Positions 18,401 through 25,735 of a DNA stretch of 64,000 bases are shown here, in pieces. Position 1 is the first letter of the stretch. Each line of letters opens with the position of its first letter. Below the pieces are notes generated by a model that saw only the letters and a list, made by a program, of their open reading frames with translations, was not told the DNA's origin and searched no databases. The translations under genes were made by a program, and so were the position numbers. The stretch is from DASZWJ01 sp963813895 (GTDB lineage Bacteria > Pseudomonadota > Gammaproteobacteria > JAURND01): the NCBI GenBank assembly GCA_963813895.1, contig CAWFAS010000004.1, positions 186,001 to 250,000 of the forward strand, given 5' to 3'.

Positions 18401-18582
18401 CCAATACTTTAGTGGAGCAAAATAAAATTCCTCTTATGAGGATAAAATTAGAAAATAATATTACGACGGCCTATGCAAGACTTACATCCAGTCTAAAAGA
18501 TTTTTCTGCTCAACTCTTATCGCCCATTTATTTATTTGAGGCGGAAGCTCAAGAAAATGATAAATTACGCATGCTTGATTAG
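15484..18582 (+). CDS. Candidate effector with CX5R phosphatase motif (SopB/IpgD/SidF-like)
   Basis: 1032 residues, no signal peptide, no membrane segment. Residues 754-760 read C-V-S-S-K-D-R inside VDGCVSSKDREGVV, a CX5R loop with the Lys-Asp before Arg that typifies phosphoinositide phosphatases of the SopB/IpgD group and Legionella SidF (consensus CKSGKDRTG). The phosphate donor Cys would be 754 and the phosphate-binding Arg 760. The flanks are predominantly helical. The N-terminal 160 residues are Pro/Glu-rich with an internal duplication (ELSDLNVN...DPVPTEQ near 38-56, ELSDINVN...DPVPTEQ near 140-156). The acidic C-terminus (FEAEAQENDKLRMLD) would fit a Dot/Icm-type signal, but this is inference. 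The rest is not recognised. Confidence 0.6.
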   Translation: MTDEKHKLEAKLELDPQLFSYIHYPPLPHQIKLNDPELSDLNVNKNADPVPTEQVTPEKLELNTEPGLGLSNTYYPDKENTQPPSRPLPDDYELQNVYVTVSEQVTTKKLDPKTEPKIDEKLLVTDTYYPSTRNTQPNDLELSDINVNADPVPTEQKHQTKISGHEQRQKIFAEFPSIIQNHVSDLKDQKPSIAHGEKLFKTTLAAVNQGNFPEAYLLLNQHLDNAQGTYSIFDHKNKLYLRDAREKDLAEKGNTAFQGFAIMGLNYFHTAIKALEYKFDDDQLKPFREKAVEFLNTIKNCATEADAQEVTAKAVETINQWLMKELSMDKETAEKTLAKQKDFCNLNQPPYTQATLIRVALTDKKGHKDFLHIDTPIETQTEAMIAEFSNRKSKPWYNELDAGLRELVDEVAEDLIAGKPISTIPTQMRELLMPGIRNAGLDGIWAIEDNQYNLVWQGHHMASPGYKQETPEAARLTKLLAEQVAEELEALSVCVTTLISPLPFKEGELPLHNGIVAGIQAANTDSTMHYSNVPVNVGRTFTTPRLEGVKSILNNVNILLAYGKVLDLHEADYLRKSPTEFWNDEDSGEKSLTREQIKAKLNETNKKNENLIDLIQITYELRRFINDSSKKQSLGSDPQNHNVQLVANLKQVAYLVNLCMSERPTHIQALLLYNVLDATKNTQERGQLRELIEELAENTKKLKLHKTTPDDNKDSESENVEYLKARQIELTANLQSLIHRIKGNKAFVRQVDGCVSSKDREGVVRLVTIINVIYQRMTNSPVNFKTMSAQEKNLYNNIALSVVTSDDVQRQAGLHGGTLGAHGIKGASKMFPAGVSPEVLAQLLSHLELMTAKYNHKPPTRSKKDPQPRPNPTLMVEHEGLADLMIKFQNNVNAVLKTASKQNSVKSPTTEENLSNDEKNTRTSTGRFAEFFKKPVPGITEINTACKAIADCIISYKTAKPTNEDLKAFFEAANTLVEQNKIPLMRIKLENNITTAYARLTSSLKDFSAQLLSPIYLFEAEAQENDKLRMLD

Positions 18583-18744
18583 GCACCCTCTCCCGCAAGA
18601 CTGAGGGATCGACATTAAATATTATTTATAATGAAAGCTACAGAATTATTGCCAGTAGATGTAAGTGTGAACGCTCCCTGCACATCTGAGCCGCGCGCGT
18701 CAGCAAGCGTTGCCCAAGCTTCAACCACTACTCTCTCAGGTGTC

Positions 18745-20601
18745 TTAGGTAATTAACGAGGGAGGAATTGATACAGTTATCTGCGAATCTGATACTAATA
18801 CAACTGGCGGCGAAGCTGGTTTCGTCTTGTTTAAAAAAGATATGACTGCTTGTGAAGGCTTTGGCTGTGAATTCACTTTAAATTTCCAGGGTGTTTCACT
18901 AAAAGTAGAAGTGGAAGTATTCGGCCTTTCTGCTGGCAGCTTTATTTCAGAATTTATTTTTTCAGCTAGTTCAGTTAAATCTCGAGCAATTGCTGGCATA
19001 CCCATCTCTAAAGCTTCCTTAACAGCTTTTTGGATTAACACCCCTTGCTGCAATAACATAATAATAACTGCTTTATTCTTATTCATTGCTGCTTTAATAA
19101 TTACCTTATTGGGATCTGCTTCCGCTTGTAAAAGCATTTGCACTATACGGGTATTTCCTGCGCAAGCAGCAATTTCCAGCGGGGTAATTTCATTACCGTA
19201 TTCAGCATCAGGATCTGCACCAAAGGCTAAAAGTGACGCAACTATTTTTTCGTTTTTTAATTTCACAGCGAGATGCAACGGCGTTAGGCCCTCTTCAGTG
19301 CTAACATCAGGCTTAACTCCCAACGCAAGCAATTTATCAACTATTTTTTCACTATTTCTGCGAACAGCGACATGTAATAGTGCGAGATTCTGCGTAATTT
19401 CATCAATCTCAGCGTTTGCTTTTATCAAGCAGTTAATAATCGCTTCTTCTTCCTGATGCATAGCAATATAAAGTGGTGTACGGCCATCTGTTTTCATGAT
19501 ATTCGGATTAGCGCCAGCCTTTAATAAAAATTTTACCATCTCAAGGTGGCCCTTTTCGGCAGCTAAATATAGCGGTGTGGCTCCCTCATTATCCTGCAAG
19601 TTTACCGACGCTCCCGCCTTGACCAATTTTGTAGCTAATGCTAATTCACCATGCCGTGCGGCGATGGAAAGCCAGGAGGCTCTATATGAGTCAACTTTTT
19701 TGGTTTTACTTGGCATCTCACTCCCAAATAATTTCTGCTTGTAACCAGGTGCTATTGTTCTCCAATCATTTAAAAAATTTTCAATTTGTTTACTATTTTT
19801 ATGCAGATAAACAGGAGCAATATAAAATGAAGCTACGTTATTGCTGGAAAATAGACCTATTTTTTTTGCAATTTCTTTGTTACTGCTAATATATCGTGCT
19901 GGTAATGCTTCTGCATCAAGCCATAACCAGCTTCCACCCGTTTTTGGATTGTGAACAAAGCTAACATTCATAGCGTGATTGGAACTAAGAAGAACGAAAG
20001 ATAAACTAGCAGAAATTGCTTTCATTGCTGTTGGGACTTTTGCCATCCATTCAGCTAGTTCATTTTCATTATCGGATAAAATAGAAAAACCCGGTCCGAT
20101 TTTTAAGGGTGAACTCCCTATTGAATCTGGATGTTTTTTTAATTTTTTTTCGTCAGAAGTTGGTGATAATACCACCGGCATTAATAAAGGCATTACCTCA
20201 TTTATATTTTGTGTTTTTACAGATTTCCCTAGAACATCAGGATACTTATAACTTTCTTGGAACAACATGACCGCTTGAAAAAATATATTAATTTCTAAAG
20301 ATCTTTCTTCTGAATGTTTTTTATCTCCTAAGAGGCGGGATTCTGGCCCCAATTTTGCTTCTTGAATGAATTTAGGAAATTTCTCAATAGGGACGTTATA
20401 TATCTGCTCTAAGCGTTCGTTAAAATTTTGGATACCCTCTTCACCAGTAAAAACAGTCAACGCCATCATATTTGCTAAACCAAAGCATAACTTTAAAGGT
20501 TGATAGCCCAAAGTTTTAAAATAAAGAACCAGCCAGCCCTGTCCTTCGGGAAGGGAAGTTGATTTTTTTTTATTTTTTTTATCTTCGCCTACTTCAAGCA
20601 T
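18745..20601 (-). CDS. Ankyrin-repeat protein with thiol-protease-like N-terminal domain
   Basis: 618 residues. Residues about 310-560 hold at least six ankyrin repeats (for example GATPLYLAAEKGHLEMVKFL, GLTPLHLAVKLKNEKIVASL, ITPLEIAACAGNTRIVQML). The first ~300 residues contain LKLCFGLANMMA (Cys39), SSNHAMNVSFV (His209) and GGSWLWLDAEAL (Asp229). The order, spacing and local patterns resemble the Cys-His-Asp of papain-like effector peptidases such as the C58 group; this is inference from motif shape only. The C-terminus is polar and rich in Ser/Pro. No secretion signal of the Sec type. It is likely a host-directed protein given the neighbours. Gene symbol unknown. Confidence 0.65.
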   Translation of the reverse strand: MLEVGEDKKNKKKSTSLPEGQGWLVLYFKTLGYQPLKLCFGLANMMALTVFTGEEGIQNFNERLEQIYNVPIEKFPKFIQEAKLGPESRLLGDKKHSEERSLEINIFFQAVMLFQESYKYPDVLGKSVKTQNINEVMPLLMPVVLSPTSDEKKLKKHPDSIGSSPLKIGPGFSILSDNENELAEWMAKVPTAMKAISASLSFVLLSSNHAMNVSFVHNPKTGGSWLWLDAEALPARYISSNKEIAKKIGLFSSNNVASFYIAPVYLHKNSKQIENFLNDWRTIAPGYKQKLFGSEMPSKTKKVDSYRASWLSIAARHGELALATKLVKAGASVNLQDNEGATPLYLAAEKGHLEMVKFLLKAGANPNIMKTDGRTPLYIAMHQEEEAIINCLIKANAEIDEITQNLALLHVAVRRNSEKIVDKLLALGVKPDVSTEEGLTPLHLAVKLKNEKIVASLLAFGADPDAEYGNEITPLEIAACAGNTRIVQMLLQAEADPNKVIIKAAMNKNKAVIIMLLQQGVLIQKAVKEALEMGMPAIARDLTELAEKINSEIKLPAERPNTSTSTFSETPWKFKVNSQPKPSQAVISFLNKTKPASPPVVLVSDSQITVSIPPSLIT

Positions 20602-20738
20602 TTTGCACCTTACGAAGTCATGGAGGAATAATTTTAAATAATACAGGGATAATATTAAGAAAATATGAATAAAATTTGCGTGCGCGTAGATGGGGCTGAC
20701 GTCTCTGTCTCCTGAGCGAAGCGAAGGATCTCTATCAA

Positions 20739-21020
20739 GCTATCCGATGCACACATTTTGTAATTACTAGAAATGCTGAGTACGTCGTTCCTGCTTTACC
20801 GAATTATCCTAAAATATCAGCCTATCAAGCAGGAATCTAGTGCCCACCTTTCCAACGGAACGCACAAATGCCAGTCATGACTGCTTATTGCTACTTCACT
20901 TTGTTTGAAAATTAGGCACTGGATCCCCGCTTGATAGGCTGATATTTTAGGATAATTCGGTAAAGCGGGGACGACGAACTCTAATTCTGGTGGCTAAAAA
21001 AAATGTGTGCATCGGATAGC
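20739..21020. mobile_element. 282-bp miniature inverted-repeat element with 8-bp target duplication
   Basis: The ends are inverted copies, gctatccgatgcacacattt and aaatgtgtgcatcggatagc. It is flanked on both sides by tctatcaa (20731-20738 and 21021-21028), an 8-bp target duplication. Inside are second inverted arms (tttaccgaattatcctaaaa ... ttttaggataattcggtaaa). There is no open frame of note. Removing it with one tctatcaa rebuilds a palindromic repeat of the tcctgagcgaagcgaaggat family (20710-21072), so the insertion is the later event. A second, right-truncated copy is at 58425 and a short relative at 34478. It fills the 505-bp gap between two minus-strand genes. Confidence 0.92.
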
Positions 21021-21106
21021 TCTATCAAGAGGTGCCCCTCTATGGAGATCCTTTGCTTCGCTCAGGATGACAGAGCCTTAGGAGCTGGTACGGGAACTTG
21101 CGGCGA

Positions 21107-22570
21107 CTAAATCAGCGCATTAGTTAAATCACCCATACGGTCACGTATGCCCGGTAGAGGTTCAAGATTAAAACGCTCGGTAATTAGCTTCAAGATGGAA
21201 GTCGTATCGTAAATCGTATGATCCACGAAGCCTTTTTTGACATAGGGCGAAATAAAAATAGCAGGGACCCGATTTCCGGGCCCCCAGCGATCGCCATTAG
21301 GGGGTGGCACATGGTCCCAGAAACCGCCATTTTCATCATAGGTGATAATAATTAAGGTGCTAGCCCACAATGGACTATTCTGAATCTGCGACACCAGATT
21401 AGCCACATGTTCATCCCCATCAGTGATATTGTCACTGCCTGGATGCTGACTGAACCTGCCATCTGGTTTATAAAACACCACCTGCGGCAGAGTTCCTGCT
21501 TTAATTTCCGCCTGCAAATCCGACAGGTCTTTGAGGTGTTGCGCACGCGCCTGCGTGCCTGGAGCATAATTTTTGAAATAATTGTAGGGTAAATGATGAG
21601 TTGAAAAGCCTGGAAAGCCACGGTTTTTCCCCCTTTTTGAAAAGGCAGCTTCTGCTTTATAAAAATCATTAGTATACCAAGCCCAACTGACTCCTTTTTC
21701 TGATAGAGCATCCCCTATAGTTTTCTCGGTCTGGGGTGGCAAGGGATGTTTTGCTGGGTCAGCAAAGCGCGGATCACCATCAGGTGCTGGAGGTATTATA
21801 CTCGGTTGATAAGGAGGCTGCTGGGTACCCACTGCATAAAAATCAGGTGTCACCGACCCGCCACGCTTCCATTGCGGTGGAGCAATCATAGCGCTCTCTG
21901 AAGAGAAAAATTTACGCTTTAACCTAACGCCATCTTTTTTCAGTTGAGCGATCATGCTGTGCGGAGCCCCTGGAAATCGCGGCGTGCACGCACAGGCTAA
22001 CCAGAAGTGATTAAGAAATGAGTCACCAAAAGCTCCCATAAAAAAATGATCAGCCAAGGTGTATTGTCGCGCTAATTGCCATAACCGCATGCTAGAGCCA
22101 TCATAGTAACCCATCACCAAGCCACCCGCATTCGAGGCGGCTACAAAACGATCATCTTTGCCCTGATGGATCTGTTCCTGATTTACATAAAAATCATGTA
22201 TTAGATCGCGGGTTTTGGCTCCCAGGGATAGATCATAGGGCGTCGAATTTAACTGAAATGGCCGATTTGGCAGCGGTGGTTTATTGACAAACTGAGGCTC
22301 TATTTTGCCGGGAGAATTATCATCCCATACAGGAGGTAACTCGCTAAAGGGCTTACCATTATTATCCTGCTGTAAGTATTGCAGAGGGAATAGTCCGCGT
22401 ATGCCATCGGCACCAGGAAATAATCCATAAAGATTATCAAAGCTACGGTTTTCAAGGTATATGACTACAATATGGTTAATTTTCTCTAGGGTGTTGGCGT
22501 GAATTGGTATAGTAAAACCCATCAATAGGGTCGTTAATCCCAACCATAAGTTACGCATAGAATTCCTCAT
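21107..22570 (-). CDS. Secreted phosphoesterase, phospholipase C / acid phosphatase family
   Basis: 487 residues with an N-terminal signal peptide (hydrophobic LWLGLTTLLMGFTIPIHA, cleavage near 25). Signatures of the phosphoesterase family (PF04185): HIVVIYLENRSFDNLYGLFPG near 33-53, the Asp/Trp-rich middle with VSWAWYTNDFY, and the C-terminal DENGGFWDHVPPP and FISPYVKKGFVDHTIYDTTS metal-binding stretches. Members include phosphatidylcholine phospholipase C of Pseudomonas, Francisella AcpA and Legionella PlcA/PlcB. It likely acts in the periplasm or outside the cell on phospholipids or phosphate esters. It is somewhat shorter than the haemolytic PlcH type. Its place within the candidate-effector block fits a virulence role, but that is inference. 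Confidence 0.87.
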   Translation of the reverse strand: MRNSMRNLWLGLTTLLMGFTIPIHANTLEKINHIVVIYLENRSFDNLYGLFPGADGIRGLFPLQYLQQDNNGKPFSELPPVWDDNSPGKIEPQFVNKPPLPNRPFQLNSTPYDLSLGAKTRDLIHDFYVNQEQIHQGKDDRFVAASNAGGLVMGYYDGSSMRLWQLARQYTLADHFFMGAFGDSFLNHFWLACACTPRFPGAPHSMIAQLKKDGVRLKRKFFSSESAMIAPPQWKRGGSVTPDFYAVGTQQPPYQPSIIPPAPDGDPRFADPAKHPLPPQTEKTIGDALSEKGVSWAWYTNDFYKAEAAFSKRGKNRGFPGFSTHHLPYNYFKNYAPGTQARAQHLKDLSDLQAEIKAGTLPQVVFYKPDGRFSQHPGSDNITDGDEHVANLVSQIQNSPLWASTLIIITYDENGGFWDHVPPPNGDRWGPGNRVPAIFISPYVKKGFVDHTIYDTTSILKLITERFNLEPLPGIRDRMGDLTNALI

Positions 22571-22626
22571 GTAAGCAAGTGTCTCAGCACCATCTCCCTC
22601 GCGCTTGCGGAGGAAGGGACTTAGCT

Positions 22627-22808
22627 GTCATCCTGAACGCAGTGATGGATCTCCATCTAGTGGCACTTTATCTGAGTCTTCAAAAAAAGATACTTTAAAT
22701 GTTTGCTTTAAGCAAATAGGTGTCGATCCCTCAACCCGCTGGAGCATTGTTGAATAATTCGCTCCGATTTATTCAACAGTACCCCCCCCCCCCCCCCCAC
22801 ACACACAC
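22627..22808. repeat. Half palindrome plus 17-C homopolymer and AC tract
   Basis: Bases 22627-22668 are one arm (ctgtcatcctgaacgcagtg...) of the common palindromic repeat without its partner. Then tgttgaataattcgctccga, the end sequence of the large repeat family at 24849, leads into 17 consecutive C (22782-22798) and five AC dinucleotides (22799-22808). Together they occupy most of the 356-bp gap before the small lipoprotein gene. A 60-residue frame across the tract is not credible. Confidence 0.85.
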
Positions 22809-22926
22809 AGACATATTGCAAAGTCCCTACGCATCGAGTATCTTACCCTCCTCTCATGATTCCCGCAAAACACTGGAAAATGAGCTGAAAAACCAAAAGT
22901 AATTATCTAAAAAGAGGAACTGGTAC

Positions 22927-23052
22927 ATGAAGAAGCGAGCTTTTGCAGTAGTTTTAATCTGTTTAATATTGGGCGGTTGTTGCCATGCTTTTAACAAATC
23001 GGGCGCCAGCACCTATGGTGCCATACCAGCAGGACTTGACCCTAATCAATAG
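22927..23052 (+). CDS. Small predicted lipoprotein, 41 residues
   Basis: The frame starts at ATG 22927, 7 bp after an aagagga ribosome site. It encodes a Lys-Lys-Arg start, a hydrophobic run AFAVVLICLILGG and a lipobox-like LILGGC with Cys18, then a short polar tail ending GLDPNQ. This is the pattern of very small outer- or inner-membrane lipoproteins (entericidin size), with no closer recognition. It lies 87 bp upstream of the HExxH-protein gene on the same strand. It is too short for most gene callers, so it may be unannotated. Confidence 0.5.
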   Translation: MKKRAFAVVLICLILGGCCHAFNKSGASTYGAIPAGLDPNQ

Positions 23053-23139
23053 TACTAGTGATGACTCACGGCGGAATGGACACCGCCGGTTTCAACGGCG
23101 AGGGAATAAAACCCGTCCTTTTATGTATGAGGTGAGATT

Positions 23140-24726
23140 ATGTCTCTTGAACCTAAAGATGAAATTAAAAGTGGTGGCCCCACCATTAAAAAACTATCAA
23201 CCCTATTTTTCTTTTCTCACCTACTTGGCTTTTCTGGTCAAATTGCTAAAGCTGATGAAAAACTTAAAATTGTCTCTTCAGACACTAATGAAAATCCATT
23301 TGATTTAACTTGTCCAACAAATCCTTTTTTTGACCCCGCCTATCATATAGCGACCGCGACAACCCCTATTGTTAGTGATCCATTTCTTTCCCACTTTATT
23401 GTTGGCAGCAACTCGCAAGCGGAGCACCAACGCATAATAAGTGCTATACAAAAAATTCGCCAAATAAATTCATCCACTAAGAAAACTATTGATCTGGTGT
23501 TAAGGCATTTACCAGGATTTTCTATAGCAATTTATGACGCTGCAGATCTACGGGGTTCACCATTTGTCGCAACGTTCAATACAGGAACTCGATGCTTGCA
23601 AATTAGAAGAGAGGACCTAAATTCCGCTGAAGTCTATATAAACCTGCTGCACGAGTTCCGCCATGCACTATGGCTGACACTTCATAACCTAGAGGGTAGA
23701 GAAAGCAAAATTCGGCACAACCCTTATTTAGCAGACACGGATATAGCAAAAGAAGAGTTTGCAAAAATATTGGAGGAAGGCGATAAAAATGCCGAGGAAA
23801 TACGAAATCAATTGAAATTAGAGTCATGGGGCACAATTTCTCCTGAAAATCGCCAAAAACTTGCAGCTTTCCGCAAGGGCCCAATTAAGAGAGAGTACGA
23901 TAAATATTATCGACATGAAATAGATATTGAGAGCGGGATTTTTCTTCCTGACGCAATAGAAAAACAACTTGGCAGAAAACCTTACATAGGCGCTAATTTT
24001 ATTTGGGACGATCTGGGACAGGTAACCATCAAAAAGATATACCCCAAGCAGTCCAATGGCCAACAAGCATTCGATCTTGCAATAAATGATCATCTAAACG
24101 CTGTAGTATACTGGATCCAGCGAGACGTTAAAAATGTTAAGAAAGGCTATCGCGACAGTCAACAAAATCGTGAGCGTGAAGCTCATTTGTTTGGCCATAT
24201 TCCTCGAATATTTCTTGAAAAATTTTTTCCGCAACTGGTCGGACATACTGATCGTTTGATACATAAGATGGATGCAGTGCTACCTACACAAATAAAAACC
24301 ATGCTAGATTATTTAAGCTTTATGGAACAAGAGTCAGTCCTAAAACGGGAAATGTTAAAAGATCCAGAAGAATACGATCCACAACTCGCTCCTTATTATA
24401 TTACATGGGCCAGAGAAGCAATCAGCATTCATGATTATTCTGCAGCTAAAAGCGGTTTAGAGAAATTGCTGGCCCATAAAAATCGTGTCCCGGAAGCTCA
24501 TCTGGAATTAGCACGTATTTACTATCAAGAGACTGATTATATAAAATCAACAAGTCACTATAGCAACGCTGAGAAAGCAGGCATTACATTATCCAACCAA
24601 GATCTAGACAATTATCGTCAAGCTAAAGAGAAGGCCAAAGAAATGCGATGTTCTGCAGCAAAAGAAGCGGGCATTAGTGAAGAGGAATTCAATAGTGAAC
24701 ATGAACAATGCTCGCTGTCACCTTAA
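23140..24726 (+). CDS. HExxH-motif protein with C-terminal TPR-like region
   Basis: 528 residues. Residues 171-175 are HEFRH in INLLHEFRHALW, a zincin-type helix with two metal ligands and a catalytic Glu; a third ligand is not obvious (candidates: E235-H262 region with YRHEIDIESG). A hydrophobic stretch near 17-32 (LSTLFFFSHLLGFSG) may be a signal or anchor. The C-terminal ~110 residues (AREAISIHDYSAAKSGLEKLL..., EAHLELARIYYQETDYIKST) read as TPR-like helical pairs. A gaggtgag site precedes the ATG. It could be a secreted metalloprotease, but a degenerate, non-catalytic family is possible. No named family recognised. Confidence 0.6.
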   Translation: MSLEPKDEIKSGGPTIKKLSTLFFFSHLLGFSGQIAKADEKLKIVSSDTNENPFDLTCPTNPFFDPAYHIATATTPIVSDPFLSHFIVGSNSQAEHQRIISAIQKIRQINSSTKKTIDLVLRHLPGFSIAIYDAADLRGSPFVATFNTGTRCLQIRREDLNSAEVYINLLHEFRHALWLTLHNLEGRESKIRHNPYLADTDIAKEEFAKILEEGDKNAEEIRNQLKLESWGTISPENRQKLAAFRKGPIKREYDKYYRHEIDIESGIFLPDAIEKQLGRKPYIGANFIWDDLGQVTIKKIYPKQSNGQQAFDLAINDHLNAVVYWIQRDVKNVKKGYRDSQQNREREAHLFGHIPRIFLEKFFPQLVGHTDRLIHKMDAVLPTQIKTMLDYLSFMEQESVLKREMLKDPEEYDPQLAPYYITWAREAISIHDYSAAKSGLEKLLAHKNRVPEAHLELARIYYQETDYIKSTSHYSNAEKAGITLSNQDLDNYRQAKEKAKEMRCSAAKEAGISEEEFNSEHEQCSLSP

Positions 24727-24745
24727 TGCAGCTGTCATCCTGAAA

Positions 24746-24836
24746 GTGAGAGTTGTCATCCTGAACGCAGTGAAGGATCTCTTGATGTGCCACTAAGATG
24801 GAGATCCTTCACTGCGTTCAGGATGACAACTCTCAC
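24746..24836. repeat. Palindromic repeat, complete copy
   Basis: Arms gtgagagttgtcatcctgaa ... ttcaggatgacaactctcac are perfect inverted copies over about 40 bp each, including gaacgcagtgaaggatctc. The centre carries tgatgtgccactaagatg. It begins 20 bp after the upstream stop codon and can form a very strong hairpin in RNA from either strand. Confidence 0.9.
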
Positions 24837-24848
24837 ATCCAGGAAGCA

Positions 24849-25056
24849 TTGTTGAATAATTTTCTTCCTAACTATCTGAAACTCTATGATCCCCTCTCCC
24901 CTTGCGGGAGAGGGTTAGGGAGAGGGGGATGGTGTGGCTTTCATTGGTGAAAATTAATTGGTAAATGCTTAATATTACCCCTCTCCCCTAACCCTCTCCC
25001 GCAAGGGGAGAGGGGATACAGTGCTTTTCTTAAAATGGGAGCGAATTATTCAACAA
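24849..25056. repeat. Large inverted repeat, second copy of the 7856 family
   Basis: Ends are ttgttgaataattttcttcc and gcgaattattcaacaa. Inner arms are cccctctccccttgcgggag ... ctcccgcaaggggagagggg. The centre shares ggtgtggctttcattggtga and aaaattaattggtaaatg with the copy at 8035-8130, confirming a mobile family and not just local GC hairpins. Confidence 0.88.
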
Positions 25057-25141
25057 AGCCCCCGCGAGGGGAATACAGTGCTAACCCTTAACTTAACGCC
25101 TCAGTAGCCAATTTTCCTTCCCCCACATGTGTTCGCTGTAA

Positions 25142-25218
25142 CTGTCATCCTGAGCGCAGCGAAGGATCTCCGTCTAGTGGCACTTCATGGAGATCCTTCA
25201 CTGCGTTCAGGATGACAG
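25142..25218. repeat. Palindromic repeat, complete copy
   Basis: Left arm ctgtcatcctgagcgcagcg, right arm cactgcgttcaggatgacag, centre tctagtggcacttcat. The left arm has the gagcgcagc variant and the right arm the gaacgcagt variant, so the two arms are not fully complementary. The remaining ~500 bp up to the next gene (25219-25735) are AT-rich; I see no gene in them, and they probably hold the promoter of the 1097-residue gene. Confidence 0.88.
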
Positions 25219-25735
25219 CCCAGCGCTCAGAACGACAGCCATGCGGGGGAAGGTTAGGAAGGGGGCCGTCTCTATTGGCTCCCCAGTTACGGTGCTGAAT
25301 AGTTACAAAACTTTTACAAATTAAATATCATCAGAATCATGATAAATTTTCTGATTTTGCTAATCCTATGCTAGGACTTTTTAAAACTAGAGCACGCTAA
25401 TTGTTAAGGGTAGCTTAAATGAGAGAAAGTTTTCATCCATTAACTCTTTAATTTCGAAAATTTATTAACGCAAGCTTAAAGCCAATTATAAAAAAATAAA
25501 AACACCCTCTCTGCAGAGAAATTTCATTCTCTTAACTCACCCCAAAAAAAACCTTGCAATATCTATTATTGTTAATATTACCCTAAGAAAAAGCTGTTAA
25601 ATTGCAACAATCAACGACAAAAATTATGTTTAATTATTTTACTGATAATAAAAAAATAAAGTGGATTTATTCTTTAAATAACTAATTTCATAATAGATGC
25701 CGCTCAAATATATATAAGCCTAGGGGACTAAAGAG

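Noticed and set aside
18827..19456. 209-residue frame opposite the ankyrin gene
   Set aside because: Antisense shadow of a gene with clear ankyrin repeats; no domain or ribosome site.
22720..22902. 60-residue open frame through the C17/(AC)5 tract
   Set aside because: Low-complexity product, no ribosome site; the lipoprotein frame at 22927 explains the region better.
22985..23308. 107-residue frame overlapping the lipoprotein and the HExxH gene
   Set aside because: It overlaps two better-supported frames and has no ribosome site or domain.
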